NCBI GenBank assembly: GCA_930367205.1
Contig: CAKNEZ010000002.1
Span: 1,646,343-1,710,342 of the forward strand
Length of the DNA: 64,000 bases
Reading direction: 5' to 3'
DNA from: Acanthosoma haemorrhoidale
Lineage: Eukaryota > Arthropoda > Insecta > Hemiptera > Acanthosomatidae
Shown here: one piece after another, positions 30,537 through 43,609 of the stretch
How positions within the stretch are numbered: the first letter of the stretch is position 1
How the letters are laid out: the number at the start of each line of letters is the position of its first letter
The notes under the pieces: generated by a model
The model's database searches: none
Seen by the model: only the letters and a program-made list of their open reading frames with translations
What the model was told of the DNA's origin: nothing
Made by a program: the position numbers and the translations under genes

Positions 30537-33140
30537 TGACGTCAGTGAGTGTAGGGGGGGGGGAGCTAGTGTGGTGGGGGCCCATCCCGACTTCTTCTAG
30601 CCACCTGGTGGCCCGGCTATATAAGCAGTGGGAGTAGACCGGATTGCCATAACGAACCGGACCGCCACTTGAAACACTACTCTCTATTCTCTCTCTGCAC
30701 TGGCTTTGCAACTTTATTGAAACCGTGGTCTTCTCATTGAACTACTTCTGCATCTTTCTCTCCTTACCTCGATATCTTTTAGTCCGGCGTTGTCAGACCA
30801 GACCCCAAATTTTCCTATTGGGAATCTCTGCCTTCGTCTGGCTAAAACTAGCATCTCCTTAGGAGAGACCTCTCCCTCGTGGACAATAGTTGCCCAGGCC
30901 CTACAAACTTACCTCGTAGCGTTTCCTACCAGTCTGCTTTTCTCCGGTTCACACTCGCATTTGGGATCCACACGGTTTTCGCCTACCCTTAGAAACCGAG
31001 TGTGAATTCGTGGTCATTCCGAGAGCACATAAACTACCTATAAACCTACCCTGTACCTCTTCTCCGGAACATAGTGCTTTGTAGGGGCACACACGTTCTA
31101 AAGATCTTATAGAGTCAGATCTAAGTGAATTGATCCTGCCTGCCGATTAGGTTGGCAGCCAGGGTGAAAGACCACAGGTTCCCCAGATTTATCTCTTATT
31201 GGGCGCTCGCCGGACGGCGGCTAAGAGGTTGTGGTGACCCTAGCCCACGGCGGGCGTCTCCTCCCCACCTTGGGGATCCTCAAATCCGATAACGCCCGAC
31301 CAAGATGAAGATATACAAATTTAGTCATATTGTAGAATATATAGCTCGTAAAATTCTATTTAAACCAAGTTATTCAAATGGCAAACAACATCTCTGGCTC
31401 AACACATTCATGCAATTATCCATAGAAATTGAAGTAGCATGGCCTATAGATATACTGTGGATGCCTCGTTATTATAACTCCAAAAACTGGCCAGCAATCA
31501 CGCCTCGAGTCAGCTCATCGTCACCTATTAAACCTCCATTCAGTCCGTACTGCTACTACATTGCATTAAGTTAGTCGCGGAGCCAGGGTTAGAGCTCTCT
31601 GCGAACACTGATTCAGTTTCGAATCATTATTGCCGCGTTTAAATTTCGGGAAATCCTAAAAATTTTTATGATCTATATTGGCAATTTTATTTTAGGATAG
31701 GAGGGGGCCGTTCTCATAGCGCAATTAAAAATATCTTTTTTAAATAACTTTAAAAATTATCTAATATTGAAGTATTCAAATATCTTGTAACTATATAAAT
31801 GCATTGTTGAAAAGAAAATCTCCTAGCAATACAAAAAAAAATTAAATTAATTTAGCGTTTCGCTGGCCTTGGAGAAACTACGCCCATATGATTAGCAGAA
31901 TATTCCTCGTAAAGACGTAATTTAATACACTACTCATATATGAATCCACGTTTATTGGCAATGCACGAAAAGAGCTGACTGTTGTTCCTTAATCCTACTC
32001 TATTATCAGATATTCCTTTGGATCGCTACATTACTTAACATATTCAAACACAAATGCCTGCTTAAAACCCCCCTCCAGAATCCACAATACATTCTAACCG
32101 ATAGGCCGCCTTAATTCGTTTAAGACTTTATGGAACATCCATGAGAAAAGCATTCCGAACCTCTACCCAAAGAGGATCGAAGATTAATTTAACAGTAGGG
32201 CTCAACAAGGTATCGGGTCGTTTGTTTATGGAAACCACCCTTTGCCTGTTGGGCGAAGCCTAAAAGGCAACGAGTCCACGGTTGTGCCTCCTGGGCGGAC
32301 ATGGAAACCAACCGATATTACAAAAAGACTTATTTTTGAAAAGTTTTACATTTTATTTAAGTAAGGTGTAAGACTGTCTAAAACCTCAAAAAAATGTGCA
32401 ACATATTGTTTCATTTTTTTATGAATCCTTTGAATTATATTCATTTTACGTACATAACTTTGGTTTCTTTCAATGATAGTAAGTATTATAACAAAGTAAA
32501 GGCTGGATCAATCAGAGGAAGTGATATATCTTCCGAAAATACTTAAAGAACATTAATATATTCAGTCCTCATTTGATATCTATACATTTGTTTTATTATT
32601 CATTAGTGATTTCTTCCTGGAATACATTTAATTTTTCTACCTAACGGGTCCTACAAATGTTGAGACGACTAAAGGCCCAATGTAATTGAAGTATAGTCAA
32701 AGGACCCATAGATTGTTGTTGGCAACAAAAAAAGTGAGGAATTTGGGTCAGCTTAAAATTGCCCTTCGCCAGTAAGGCTTTAGCTATACTAAAACTAAAT
32801 ACATCGTAATATGAGTTGGCTATCTTTTCAATTCACAATTGGCTACAGTACATTACTAAGAAGTATGTTACTGTGGTTTTCATTGAGCAACAGCAACATT
32901 GATAAGCAATTATCCATTGCACGCAAACGTTTTTTTTTGTCCCAGAGATCGATTACATCACCTACATTCGATAATTCACTAACTGAAACTAAAAATTCGC
33001 AATCAACAAAAAAAAAGTCTTCATTGATTCTTTATAAGATTGTTGTGGCCACCTCTTAATTATAAATAATTAAATGTTCCCCTCTTCTCGAATCATATTA
33101 TACCTGTCTATGTTTCAATATTGGTTGTTAATAAAGATTA
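30537..33140 (+). repeat. tandem unit 7 (2,604 bp)
   Basis: Same left and right variant combination as unit 5, exactly 5,225 bp downstream of it. The fifth codon of the 89-codon frame is changed from Ile to Lys (shared with units 8 and 9). Confidence 0.93.
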
Positions 33141-35749
33141 TGACGTCAGTGAGTGTAGGGGGGGGAGCTAGTGTGGTGGGGGCCCATCCCGACTTCTTCT
33201 AACCACCTGGTGGCCCGGCTATATAAGCAGTGGAAGTAGACCGGATTGCCATAACGAACCGGACCGTCACTTGGAACACTACTCTCTATTCTCTCTCTGC
33301 ACTGGCTTTGCAACTTTATTGAAACCGTGGTCTTCTCATTGAACTACTTCTGCATCTTTCTCTCCTTACCTCGCTATCTTTTAGTCCGGCGTTGTCAGAC
33401 CAGACCCCAAATTTTCCTATTGGGAATCTCTGCCTTCGTCTGGCTAAAACTAGCATCTCCTTAGGAGAGACCTCTCCCTCGTGGACAATAGTTGCCCAGG
33501 CCCTACAAACTTACCTCGTAGCGTTTCCTACGGTAATCCAGTCTGCTTCTCTCCGGTTCACACTCGCATTTGGGATCCACACGGTTTTTGCCTACCCTTA
33601 GACACCGAGTGTGAATTCGTGGTCATTCCGAGAGCACATAAACTACCTATAAACCTACCCTGTACCTCTTCTCCGGAACATAGTGCTTTGTAGGGGCACA
33701 CACGTTCTAAAGATCTTATAGAGTCAGATCTAAGTGAATTGATCCTGCCTGCCGATTAGGTTGGCAGCCAGGGTGAAAGACCACAGGTTCCCCAGATTTA
33801 TCTCTTATTGGGCGCTCGCCGGACGGCGGCTAAGAGGTTGTGGTGACCCTAGCCCACGGCGGGCGTCTCCTCCCCACCTTGGGGATCCTCAAATCCGATA
33901 ACGCCCGACCAAGATGAAGATATACAAATTTAGTCATATTGTAGAATATATAGCTCGTAAAATTCTATTTAAACCAAGTTATTCAAATGGCAAACAACAT
34001 CTCTGGCTCAACACATTCATGCAATTATCCATAGAAATTGAAGTAGCATGGCCTATAGATATACTGTGGATGCCTCGTTATTATAACTCCAAAAACTGGC
34101 CAGCAATCACGCCTCGAGTCAGCTCATCGTCACCTATTAAACCTCCATTCAGTCCGTACTGCTACTACATTGCATTAAGTTAGTCGCGGAGCCAGGGTTA
34201 GAGCTCTCTGCGAACACTGATTCAGTTTCGAATCATTATTGCCGCGTTTAAATTTCGGGAAATCCTAAAAATTTTTATGATCTATATTGGCAATTTTATT
34301 TTAGGATAGGAGGGGGCCGTTCTCATAGCGCAATTAAAAATATCTTTTTTAAATAACTTTAAAAATTATCTAATATTGAAGTATTCAAATATCTTGTAAC
34401 TATATAAATGCATTGTTGAAAAGAAAATCTCCTAGCGATACAAAAAAAAATTAAATTAATTTAGCGTTTCGCTGGCCTTGGAGAAACTACGCCCATATGA
34501 TTAGCAGAATATTCCTCGTAAAGACGTAATTTAATACACTACTCATATATGAATCCACGTTTATTGGCAATGCACGAAAAGAGCTGACTGTTGTTCCTTA
34601 ATCCTACTCTATTATCAGATATTCCTTTGGATCGCTACATTACTTAACATATTCAAACACAAATGCCTGCTTAAAACCCCCCTCCAGAATCCACAATACA
34701 TTCTAACCGATAGGCCGCCTTAATTCGTTTAAGACTTTATGGAACATCCATGAGAAAAGCATTCCGAACCTCTACCCAAAGAGGATCGAAGATTAATTTA
34801 ACAGTAGGGCTCAACAAGGTATCGGGTGGTTTGTTTATGGAAACCACCCTTTGCCTGTTGGGCGAAGCCTAAAAGGCAACGAGTCCACGGTTGTGCCTCC
34901 TGGGCGGACATGGAAACCAACCGATATTACAAAAAGACTTATTTTTGAAAAGTTTTACATTTTATTTAAGTAAGGTGTAAGACTGTCTAAAACCTCAAAA
35001 AAATGTGCAACATATTGTTTCATTTTTTTATGAATCCTTTGAATTATATTCATTTTACGTACATAACTTTGGTTTCTTTCAATGATAGTAAGTATTATAA
35101 CAAAGTAAAGGCTGGATCAATCAGAGGAAGTGATATATCTTCCGAAAATACTTAAAGAACATTAATATATTCAGTCCTCATTTGATATCTATACATTTGT
35201 TTTATTATTCATTAGTGATTTCTTCCTGGAATACATTTAATTTTTCTACCTAACGGGTCCTACAAATGTTGAGACGACTAAAGGCCCAATGTAATTGAAG
35301 TATAGTCAAAGGACCCATAGATTGTTGTTGGCAACAAAAAAAGTGAGGAATTTGGGTCAGCTTAAAATTGCCCTTCGCCAGTAAGGCTTTAGCTATACTA
35401 AAACTAAATACATCGTAATATGAGTTGGCTATCTTTTCAATTCACAATTGGCTACAGTACATTACTAAGAAGTATGTTACTGTGGTTTTCATTGAGCAAC
35501 AGCAACATTGATAAGCAATTATCCATTGCACGCAAACGTTTTTTTTTGTCCCAGAGATCGATTACATCACCTACATTCGATAATTCACTAACTGAAACTA
35601 AAAATTCGCAATCAACAAAAAAAAAGTCTTCATTGATTCTTTATAAGATTGTTGTGGCCACCTCTTAATTATAAATAATTAAATGTTCCCCTCTTCTCGA
35701 ATCATATTATACCTGTCTATGTTTCAATATTGGTTGTTAATAAAGATTA
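33141..35749 (+). repeat. tandem unit 8 (2,609 bp)
   Basis: Short form with a private 7-bp insertion (GGTAATC region near 33532-33540) in the leader segment. Single module copy. Confidence 0.93.
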
Positions 35750-38369
35750 TGACGTCAGTGAGTGTAGGGGGGGGAGCTAGTGTGGTGGGGGCCCATCCCG
35801 ACTTCTTCTAACCACCTGGTGGCCCGGCTATATAAGCAGTGGAAGTAGACCGGATTGCCATAACGAACCGGACCGTCACTTGGAACACTACTCTCTATTC
35901 TCTCTCTGCACTGGCTTTGCAACTTTATTGAAACCGTGGTCTTCTCATTGAACTACTTCTGCATCTTTCTCTCCTTACCTCGCTATCTTTTAGTCCGGCG
36001 TTGTCAGACCAGACCCCAAATTTTCCTATTGGGAATCTCTGCCTTCGTCTGGCTAAAACTAGCATCTCCTTAGGAGAGACCTCTCCCTCGTGGACAATAG
36101 TTGCCCAGGCCCTACAAACTTACCTCGTAGTGTTTCCTACCAGTCTGCTTTTCTCCGGTTCACACTCGCATTTGGGATCCACACGGTTTTTGCCTACCCT
36201 TAGACACCGAGTGTGAATTCGTGGTCATTCCGAGAGCACATAAACTACCTATAAACCTACCCTGTACCTCTTCTCCGGAACATAGTGCTTTGTAGGGGCA
36301 CAAACGTTCTAAAGATCTTATAGAGTCAGATCTAAGTGAATTGATCCTGCCTGCCGATTAGGTTGGCAGCCAGGGTGAAAGACCACAGGTTCCCCAGATT
36401 TATCTCTTATTGGGCGCTCGCCGGACGGCGGCTAAGAGGTTGTGGTGACCCTAGCCCACGGCGGGCGTCTCCTCCCCACCTTGGGGATCCTCAAATCCGA
36501 TAACGCCCGACCAAGATGAAGATATACAAATTTAGTCATATTGTAGAATATATAGCTCGTAAAATTCTATTTAAACCAAGTTATTCAAATGGCAAACAAC
36601 ATCTCTGGCTCAACACATTCATGCAATTATCCATAGAAATTGAAGTAGCATGGCCTATAGATATACTGTGGATGCCTCGTTATTATAACTCCAAAAACTG
36701 GCCAGCAATCACGCCTCGAGTCAGCTCATCGTCACCTATTAAACCTCCATTCAGTCCGTACTGCTACTACATTGCATTAAGTTAGTCGCGGAGCCAGGGT
36801 TAGAGCTCTCTGCGAACACTGATTCAGTTTCGAATCATTATTGCCGCGTTTAAATTTCGGGAAATCCTAAAAATTTTTATGATCTATATTGGCAATTTTA
36901 TTTTAGGATAGGAGGGGGCCGTTCTCATAGCGCAATTAAAAATATCTTTTTTAAATAACTTTAAAAATTATCTAATATTGAAGTATTCAAATATCTTGTA
37001 ACTATATAAATGCATTGTTGAAAAGAAAATCTCCTAGCAATACAAAAAAAAATTAAATTAATTTAGCGTTTCGCTGGCCTTGGAGAAACTACGCCCATAT
37101 GATTAGCAGAATATTCCTCGTAAAGACGTAATTTAATACACTACTCATATATGAATCCACGTTTATTGGCAATGCACGAAAAGAGCTGACTGTTGTTCCT
37201 CAATCCTACTCTATTATCAGATATTCCTTTGGATCGCTACATTACTTAACATATTCAAACACAAATGCCTGCTTAAAACCCCCCTCCAGAATCCACAATA
37301 CATTCTAACCGATAGGCCGCCTTAATTCGTTTAAGACTTTATGGAACATCCATGAGAAAAGCATTCCGAACCTCTACCCAAAGAGGATCGAAGATTAATT
37401 TAACAGTAGGGCTCAACAAGGTATCGGGTGGTTTGTTTATGGAAACCACCCTTTGCCTGTTGGGCGAAGCCTAAAAGGCAACGAGTCCACGGTTGTGCCT
37501 CCTGGGCGGACATGGAAACCAACCGATATTACAAAAAGACTTATTTTTGAAAAGTTTTACATTTTATTTAAGTAAGGTGTAAGACTGTCTAAAACCTCAA
37601 AAAAATGTGCAACATATTGTTTCATTTTTTTATGAATCCTTTGAATTATATTCATTTTACGTACATAACTTTGGTTTCTTTCAATGATAGTAAGTATTAT
37701 AACAAAGTAAAGGCTGGATCAATCAGAGGAAGTGATATATCTTCCGAAAATACTTAAAGAACATTAATATATTCAGTCCTCATTTGATATCTATACATTT
37801 GTTTTATTATTCATTAGTGATTTCTTCCTGGAATACATTTAATTTTTCTACCTAACGGGTCCTACAAATGTTGAGAGGACTAAAGGCCCAATGTAATTGA
37901 AGTATAGTCAAAGGACCCATAGATTGTTGTTGGCAACAAAAAAAGTGAGGAATTTGGGTCAGCTTAAAATTGCCCTTCGCCAGTAAGGCTTTAGCTATAC
38001 TAAAACTAAATACATCGTAATATGAGTTGGCTATCTTTTCAATTCACAATTGGCTACAGTACATTACTAAGAAGTATGTTACTGTGGTTTTCATTGAGCA
38101 ACAGCAACATTGATAAGCAATTATTTATTATAAGCAAATATCCATTGCACGCAAACGTTTTTTTTTTGTCCCAGAGATCGATTACATCACCTACATTCGA
38201 TAATTCACTAACTGAAACTAAAAATTCGCAATCAACAAAAAAAAAGTCTTCATTGATTCTTTATAAGATTGTTGTGGCCACCTCTTAATTATAAATAATT
38301 AAATGTTCCCCTCTTCTCGAATCATATTATACCTGTCTATGTTTCAATAATGGTTGTTAATAAAGATTA
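35750..38369 (+). repeat. tandem unit 9 (2,620 bp)
   Basis: Short-form start. The right end switches to the AAGCAAATATCC two-copy variant typical of units 10-12. Private changes include GTAGTGTTTCC and CACAAACGTTC. Confidence 0.93.
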
Positions 38370-40989
38370 TGACGTCAGTGGGTGTAGGGGGGGGGGAGCT
38401 AGTGTAGTGGGGGCCCATCCCGACTTCTTCTAGCCACCTGGTGGCCCGGCTATATAAGCAGTGGGAGTAGACCGGATTGCCATAACGAACCGGACCCTCA
38501 CTTGGAACACTACTCTCTATTCTCTCTCTGCACTGGCTTTGCAACTTTATTGAAACCGTGGTCTTCTCATTGAACTACTTCTGCATCTTTCTCTCCTTAC
38601 CTCGCTATCTTTTAGTCCGGCGTTGTCAGACCAGACCCCAAATTTTCCTATTGGGAATCTCTGCCTTCGTCTGGCTAAAACTAGCATCTCCTTAGGAGAG
38701 ACCTCTCCCTCGTGGACAATAGTTGCCCAGGCCCTACAAACTTACCTCGTAGCGTTTCCTACCAGTCTGCTTTTCTCCGGTTCACACTCGCATTTGGGAT
38801 CCACACGGTTTTTGCCTACCCTGAGAAACCGAGTGTGAATTCGTGGTCATTCCGAGAGCACATAAACTACCTATAAACCTACCCTGTACCTCTTCTCCGG
38901 AACATAGTGCTTTGTAGGGGCACACACGTTCTAAAGATCTTATAGAGTCAGATCTAAGGGAATTGAACCTGCCTGCCGATTAGGTTGGCAGCCAGGGTGA
39001 AAGACCACAGGTTCCCCAGATTTATCTCTTATTGGGTGCTCGCCGGACGGCGGCTAAGAGGTTGTGGTGACCCTAGCCCACGGCGGGCGTCTCCTCCCCA
39101 CCTTGGGGATCCTTAAATCCGATAACGCCCGACCAAGATGAAGATATACATATTTAGTCATATTGTAGAATATATAGCTCGTAAAATTCTATTTAAACCA
39201 AGTTATTCAAATGGCAAACAACATCTGGCTCCACACATTCATGCAATTATCCATAGAAATTGAAGTAGCATGGCCTATAGATATACTGTGGATGCCTCGT
39301 TATTATAACTCCAAAAACTGGCCAGCAATCACGCCTCGAGTCAGCTCATCATCACCTATTAAACCTCCATTCAGTCCGTACTGCTACTACATTGCATTAA
39401 GTTAGTCGCGGAGCCAGGGTTAGAGCTCTCTGCGAACACTGATTCAGTTTCGAATCATTATTGCCGCGTTTAAATTTCGGGAAATCCTAAAAATTTTTAT
39501 GATCTATATTGGCAATTTTATTTTAGGATAGGAGGGGGCCGTTCTCATAGCGCAATTAAAAATATCTTTTTTAAATAACTTTAAAAATTATCTAATATTG
39601 AAGTATTCAAATATCTTGTAACTATATAAATGCATTGTTAAAAAGAAAATCTCCTAGCGATACAAAAAAAAATTAAATTAATTTAGCGTTTTGCTGGCCT
39701 TGGAGAAACTACGCCCATATGATTAGCAGAATATTCCTCGTAAAGACGTAATTTAATACACTACTCATATATGAATCCACGTTTATTGGCAATGCACGAA
39801 AAGAGCTGACTGTTGTTCCTCAATCCTACTCTATTATCAGATATTCCTTTGGATCGCTACATTACTTAACATATTCAAACACAAATGCCTGCTTAAAACC
39901 CCCCTCCAGAATCCACAATACATTCTAACCGATAGGCCGCCTTAATTCGTTTAAGACTTTATGGAACATCCATGAGAAAAGCATTCCGAACCTCTACCCA
40001 AAGAGGATCGAAGATTAATTTAACAGTAGGGCTCAACAAGGTATCGGGTGGTTTGTTTATGGAAACCACCCTTTGCCTGTTGGGCGAAGCCTAAAAGGCA
40101 ACGAGTCCACGGTTGTGCCTCCTGGGCGGACATGGAAACCAACCGATATTACAAAAAGACTTATTTTTGAAAAGTTTTACATTTTATTTAAGTAAGGTGT
40201 AAGACTGTCTAAAACCTCAAAAAAATGTGCAACATATTGTTTCATTTTTTTATAAATCCTTTGAATTATATTCATTTTACGTACATAACTTTGGTTTCTT
40301 TCAATGATAGTAAGTATTATAACAAAGTAAAGGCTGGATCAATCAGAGGAAGTGATATATCTTCCGAAAATACTTAAAGAACATTAATATATTCAGTCCT
40401 CATTTGATATCTATACATTTGTTTTATTATTCATTAGTGATTTCTTCCTGGAATACATTTAATTTTTCTACCTAACGGGTCCTACAAATGTTGAGAGGAC
40501 TAAAGGCCCAATGTAATTGAAGTATAGTCAAAGGACCCATAGATTGTTGTCGGCAACAAAAAAAGTGAGGAATTTGGGTCAGCTTAAAATTGCCCTTCGC
40601 CAGTAAGGCTTTAGCTATACTAAAACTAAATACATCGTAATATGAGTTGGCTATCTTTTCAATTCACAATTGGCTACAGTACATTACTAAGAAGTATGTT
40701 ACTGTGGTTTTCATTGAGCAACAGCAACATTGATAAGCAATTATTTATTATAAGCAAATATCCATTGCACGCAAACGTTTTTTTTTTGTCCCAGAGATCG
40801 ATTACATCACCTACATTCGATAATTCACTAACTGAAACTAAAAATTCGCAATCAACAAAAAAAAAGTCTTCATTGATTCTTTATAAGATTGTTGTGGCCA
40901 CCTCTTAATTATAAATAATTAAATGTTCCCCTCTTCTCGAATCATATTATACCTGTCTATGTTTCAATAATGGTTGTTAATAAAGATTA
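38370..40989 (+). repeat. tandem unit 10 (2,620 bp)
   Basis: A 2-bp deletion (ACATCTGGCTCC) breaks the 89-codon frame, leaving a 64-codon internal open stretch. GGGTGCTCGCC and CCTTAAATCC variants are shared only with unit 11. Confidence 0.93.
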
Positions 40990-43609
40990 TGACGTCAGTG
41001 GGTGTAGGGGGGGGGGAGCTAGTGTAGTGGGGGCCCATCCCGACTTCTTCTAGCCACCTGGTGGCCCGGCTATATAAGCAGTGGGAGTAGACCGGATTGC
41101 CATAACGAACCGGACCGTCACTTGGAACACTACTCTCTATTCTCTCTCTGCACTGGCTTTGCAACTTTATTGAAACCGTGGTCTTCTCATTGAACTACTT
41201 CTGCATCTTTCTCTCCTTACCTCGCTATCTTTTAGTCCGGCGTTGTCAGACCAGACCCCAAATTTTCCTATTGGGAATCTCTGCCTTCGTCTGGCTAAAA
41301 CTAGCATCTCCTTAGGAGAGACCTCTCCCTCGTGGACAATAGTTGCCCAGGCCCTACAAACTTACCTCGTAGCGTTTCCTACCAGTCTGCTTTTCTCCGG
41401 TTCACACTCGCATTTGGGATCCACACGGTTTTTGCCTACCCTGAGAAACCGAGTGTGAATTCGTGGTCATTCCGAGAGCACATAAACTACCTATAAACCT
41501 ACCCTGTACCTCTTCTCCGGAACATAGTGCTTTGTAGGGGCACACACGTTCTAAAGATCTTATAGAGTCAGATCTAAGGGAATTGAACCTGCCTGCCGAT
41601 TAGGTTGGCAGCCAGGGTGAAAGACCACAGGTTCCCCAGATTTATCTCTTATTGGGTGCTCGCCGGACGGCGGCTAAGAGGTTGTGGTGACCCTAGCCCA
41701 CGGCGGGCGTCTCCTCCCCACCTTGGGGATCCTTAAATCCGATAACGCCCGACCAAGATGAAGATATACATATTTAGTCATATTGTAGAATATATAGCTC
41801 GTAAAATTCTATTTAAACCAAGTTATTCAAATGGCAAACAACATCTGGCTCCACACATTCATGCAATTATCCATAGAAATTGAAGTAGCATGGCCTATAG
41901 ATATACTGTGGATGCCTCGTTATTATAACTCCAAAAACTGGCCAGCAATCACGCCTCGAGTCAGCTCATCATCACCTATTAAACCTCCATTCAGTCCGTA
42001 CTGCTACTACATTGCATTAAGTTAGTCGCGGAGCCAGGGTTAGAGCTCTCTGCGAACACTGATTCAGTTTCGAATCATTATTGCCGCGTTTAAATTTCGG
42101 GAAATCCTAAAAATTTTTATGATCTATATTGGCAATTTTATTTTAGGATAGGAGGGGGCCGTTCTCATAGCGCAATTAAAAATATCTTTTTTAAATAACT
42201 TTAAAAATTATCTAATATTGAAGTATTCAAATATCTTGTAACTATATAAATGCATTGTTGAAAAGAAAATCTCCTAGCGATACAAAAAAAAATTAAATTA
42301 ATTTAGCGTTTTGCTGGCCTTGGAGAAACTACGCCCATATGATTAGCAGAATATTCCTCGTAAAGACGTAATTTAATACACTACTCATATATGAATCCAC
42401 GTTTATTGGCAATGCACGAAAAGAGCTGACTGTTGTTCCTCAATCCTACTCTATTATCAGATATTCCTTTGGATCGCTACATTACTTAACATATTCAAAC
42501 ACAAATGCCTGCTTAAAACCCCCCTCCAGAATCCACAATACATTCTAACCGATAGGCCGCCTTAATTCGTTTAAGACTTTATGGAACATCCATGAGAAAA
42601 GCATTCCGAACCTCTACCCAAAGAGGATCGAAGATTAATTTAACAGTAGGGCTCAACAAGGTATCGGGTGGTTTGTTTATGGAAACCACCCTTTGCCTGT
42701 TGGGCGAAGCCTAAAAGGCAACGAGTCCACGGTTGTGCCTCCTGGGCGGACATGGAAACCAACCGATATTACAAAAAGACTTATTTTTGAAAAGTTTTAC
42801 ATTTTATTTAAGTAAGGTGTAAGACTGTCTAAAACCTCAAAAAAATGTGCAACATATTGTTTCATTTTTTTATAAATCCTTTGAATTATATTCATTTTAC
42901 GTACATAACTTTGGTTTCTTTCAATGATAGTAAGTATTATAACAAAGTAAAGGCTGGATCAATCAGAGGAAGTGATATATCTTCCGAAAATACTTAAAGA
43001 ACATTAATATATTCAGTCCTCATTTGATATCTATACATTTGTTTTATTATTCATTAGTGATTTCTTCCTGGAATACATTTAATTTTTCTACCTAACGGGT
43101 CCTACAAATGTTGAGAGGACTAAAGGCCCAATGTAATTGAAGTATAGTCAAAGGACCCATAGATTGTTGTTGGCAACAAAAAAAGTGAGGAATTTGGGTC
43201 AGCTTAAAATTGCCCTTCGCCAGTAAGGCTTTAGCTATACTAAAACTAAATACATCGTAATATGAGTTGGCTATCTTTTCAATTCACAATTGGCTACAGT
43301 ACATTACTAAGAAGTATGTTACTGTGGTTTTCATTGAGCAACAGCAACATTGATAAGCAATTATTTATTATAAGCAAATATCCATTGCACGCAAACGTTT
43401 TTTTTTTGTCCCAGAGATCGATTACATCACCTACATTCGATAATTCACTAACTGAAACTAAAAATTCGCAATCAACAAAAAAAAAGTCTTCATTGATTCT
43501 TTATAAGATTGTTGTGGCCACCTCTTAATTATAAATAATTAAATGTTCCCCTCTTCTCGAATCATATTATACCTGTCTATGTTTCAATAATGGTTGTTAA
43601 TAAAGATTA
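40990..43609 (+). repeat. tandem unit 11 (2,620 bp)
   Basis: Nearly identical to unit 10, including the 2-bp deletion; only a handful of differences were noticed over 2.6 kb. A very recent duplication or conversion. Confidence 0.93.
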
